A stretch of DNA of 5,550 nt, from assembly GCA_025996835.1 (NCBI GenBank), contig BNTU01000159.1, positions 1 to 5,550 on the forward strand, read 5' to 3'. Source of the DNA: Bacteroidia bacterium. Lineage in GTDB: Bacteria > Bacteroidota > Bacteroidia > Bacteroidales > Azobacteroidaceae. Below, piece by piece: positions 5,201 through 5,550 of the stretch (position 1 is its first letter; each line of letters begins with the position of its first letter). Below the pieces are notes generated by a model. The model worked only from the letters and a program-made list of their open reading frames with translations, did not search any database and was not told the DNA's origin. A program made the position numbers and the translations under genes.

Positions 5201-5550
5201 TCAGGATAATTCTTCCATCCGACAAACAATCTCTTTCCCCACAAATGCCACGCCCAGCAGTGCAATACGCTTATTTTCGCCGGCATAACGCTCATAATAG
5301 CGGACTTCGCGAATTTGTGCCAATGCTGTGTCTAATAATTGGGCTGTTGTAGCGGCGTTGCTTGTAGCATCTTTACCGCCGTCACTTGCAGCATATTTCA
5401 CTTCTGCAATCACAACCCGCTCTTGCCACGTCCACACGGCATCTATTCGCCCTTTGTCGGTGCACATTTCGGCATCCGGCTTGAAACCTAATGCATTCAG
5501 CCACAGCAGCAACATGGAATGGTAATACTTTTCATCGTTGCCCCACAATT
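5201..5550 (-). CDS. PD-(D/E)XK nuclease domain, C-terminal part of an AAA-ATPase-like protein (5' end outside window)
   Basis: About 115 residues are visible, read from the right edge to a TGA at 5201-5203. The pattern matches the C-terminal nuclease-fold domain (DUF1703/PDDEXK_9 type) of AAA-ATPase-like proteins abundant in Bacteroidales: a helix YYHSMLLLWLNALGF, GRIDAVW with the Asp of the motif, VVIAEVKY with the E-x-K motif, then ALAQIREVRYYERYAG and IALLGVAFVGKEIVCRMEEL. All three acidic/basic motif residues are present, so the fold is probably intact. A low-complexity Ala/Ser/Asp insertion (ASDGGKDATSNAATTA) sits just after the E-x-K motif. The TTG at 5548 is not a likely start, because these proteins carry a long N-terminal ATPase domain that should lie beyond 5550. 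Whether the family cleaves nucleic acid is poorly known. The gene is convergent with the barrel gene. Confidence 0.8.
   Translation of the reverse strand, partial: LWGNDEKYYHSMLLLWLNALGFKPDAEMCTDKGRIDAVWTWQERVVIAEVKYAASDGGKDATSNAATTAQLLDTALAQIREVRYYERYAGENKRIALLGVAFVGKEIVCRMEELS

Noticed and set aside
4971..5225. Minus-strand open frame of 84 codons with RHCGLDPQSP and FLHSYISTF motifs
   Set aside because: It is translated from the inverted-repeat element, the octamer array and repeat copy B, and overlaps the end of the nuclease-domain gene. It is not a credible protein.

Overview
The window looks like a piece of a Bacteroidales-type (Bacteroidota) genome, probably host-associated and uncultured. 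The evidence is a large GLUG-repeat surface protein ending in a type A type IX secretion (T9SS) sorting domain, a Bacteroidales-style outer-membrane barrel fused to an OmpA-like domain with the SPDG...EDW...LYPQLRR signature, and the C-terminal PD-(D/E)XK part of an AAA-ATPase-like protein. The start codons lack strong Shine-Dalgarno sequences, as is usual in this phylum. No species can be named from the sequence alone.

Layout: (1) Positions 1-246 are a mosaic. The minus strand of about 1-139 encodes a GLUG-repeat fragment. About 117-240 on the plus strand is a fragment of a different beta 'stalk' domain. From about 241 the plus strand runs into GLUG repeats. (2) Up to 3251 follows one giant secreted protein with two GLUG modules, a stalk domain, an Asp-rich linker made of perfect short DNA repeats, an Ig-like domain and a T9SS sorting domain. 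(3) A 58-bp gap holds a hairpin that is a shortened copy of a repeat found downstream. (4) 3310-4803 encodes the barrel/OmpA protein. (5) 4804-5200 has no credible gene but is packed with repeats: two tandem copies of a structured element of about 75 bp, a hairpin with a T tract, an octamer tandem array and a 98-bp element with perfect 29-bp inverted arms. (6) 5201-5550, minus strand, is the C-terminal part of the nuclease-domain protein, convergent with gene 2 and running off the window.

Inferred roles: gene 1 is a cell-surface protein exported by T9SS. Gene 2 is an outer-membrane protein on the same strand just downstream, possibly co-transcribed. The nuclease-domain gene appears unrelated to them.

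The points most worth checking are the left-edge mosaic (either an inversion or recombination between modules of GLUG genes, or an assembly/amplification chimera), the paired three-way-junction-like repeats at 4837-4994, and the expandable Asp-linker array. No wholly new system can be claimed from the sequence alone.
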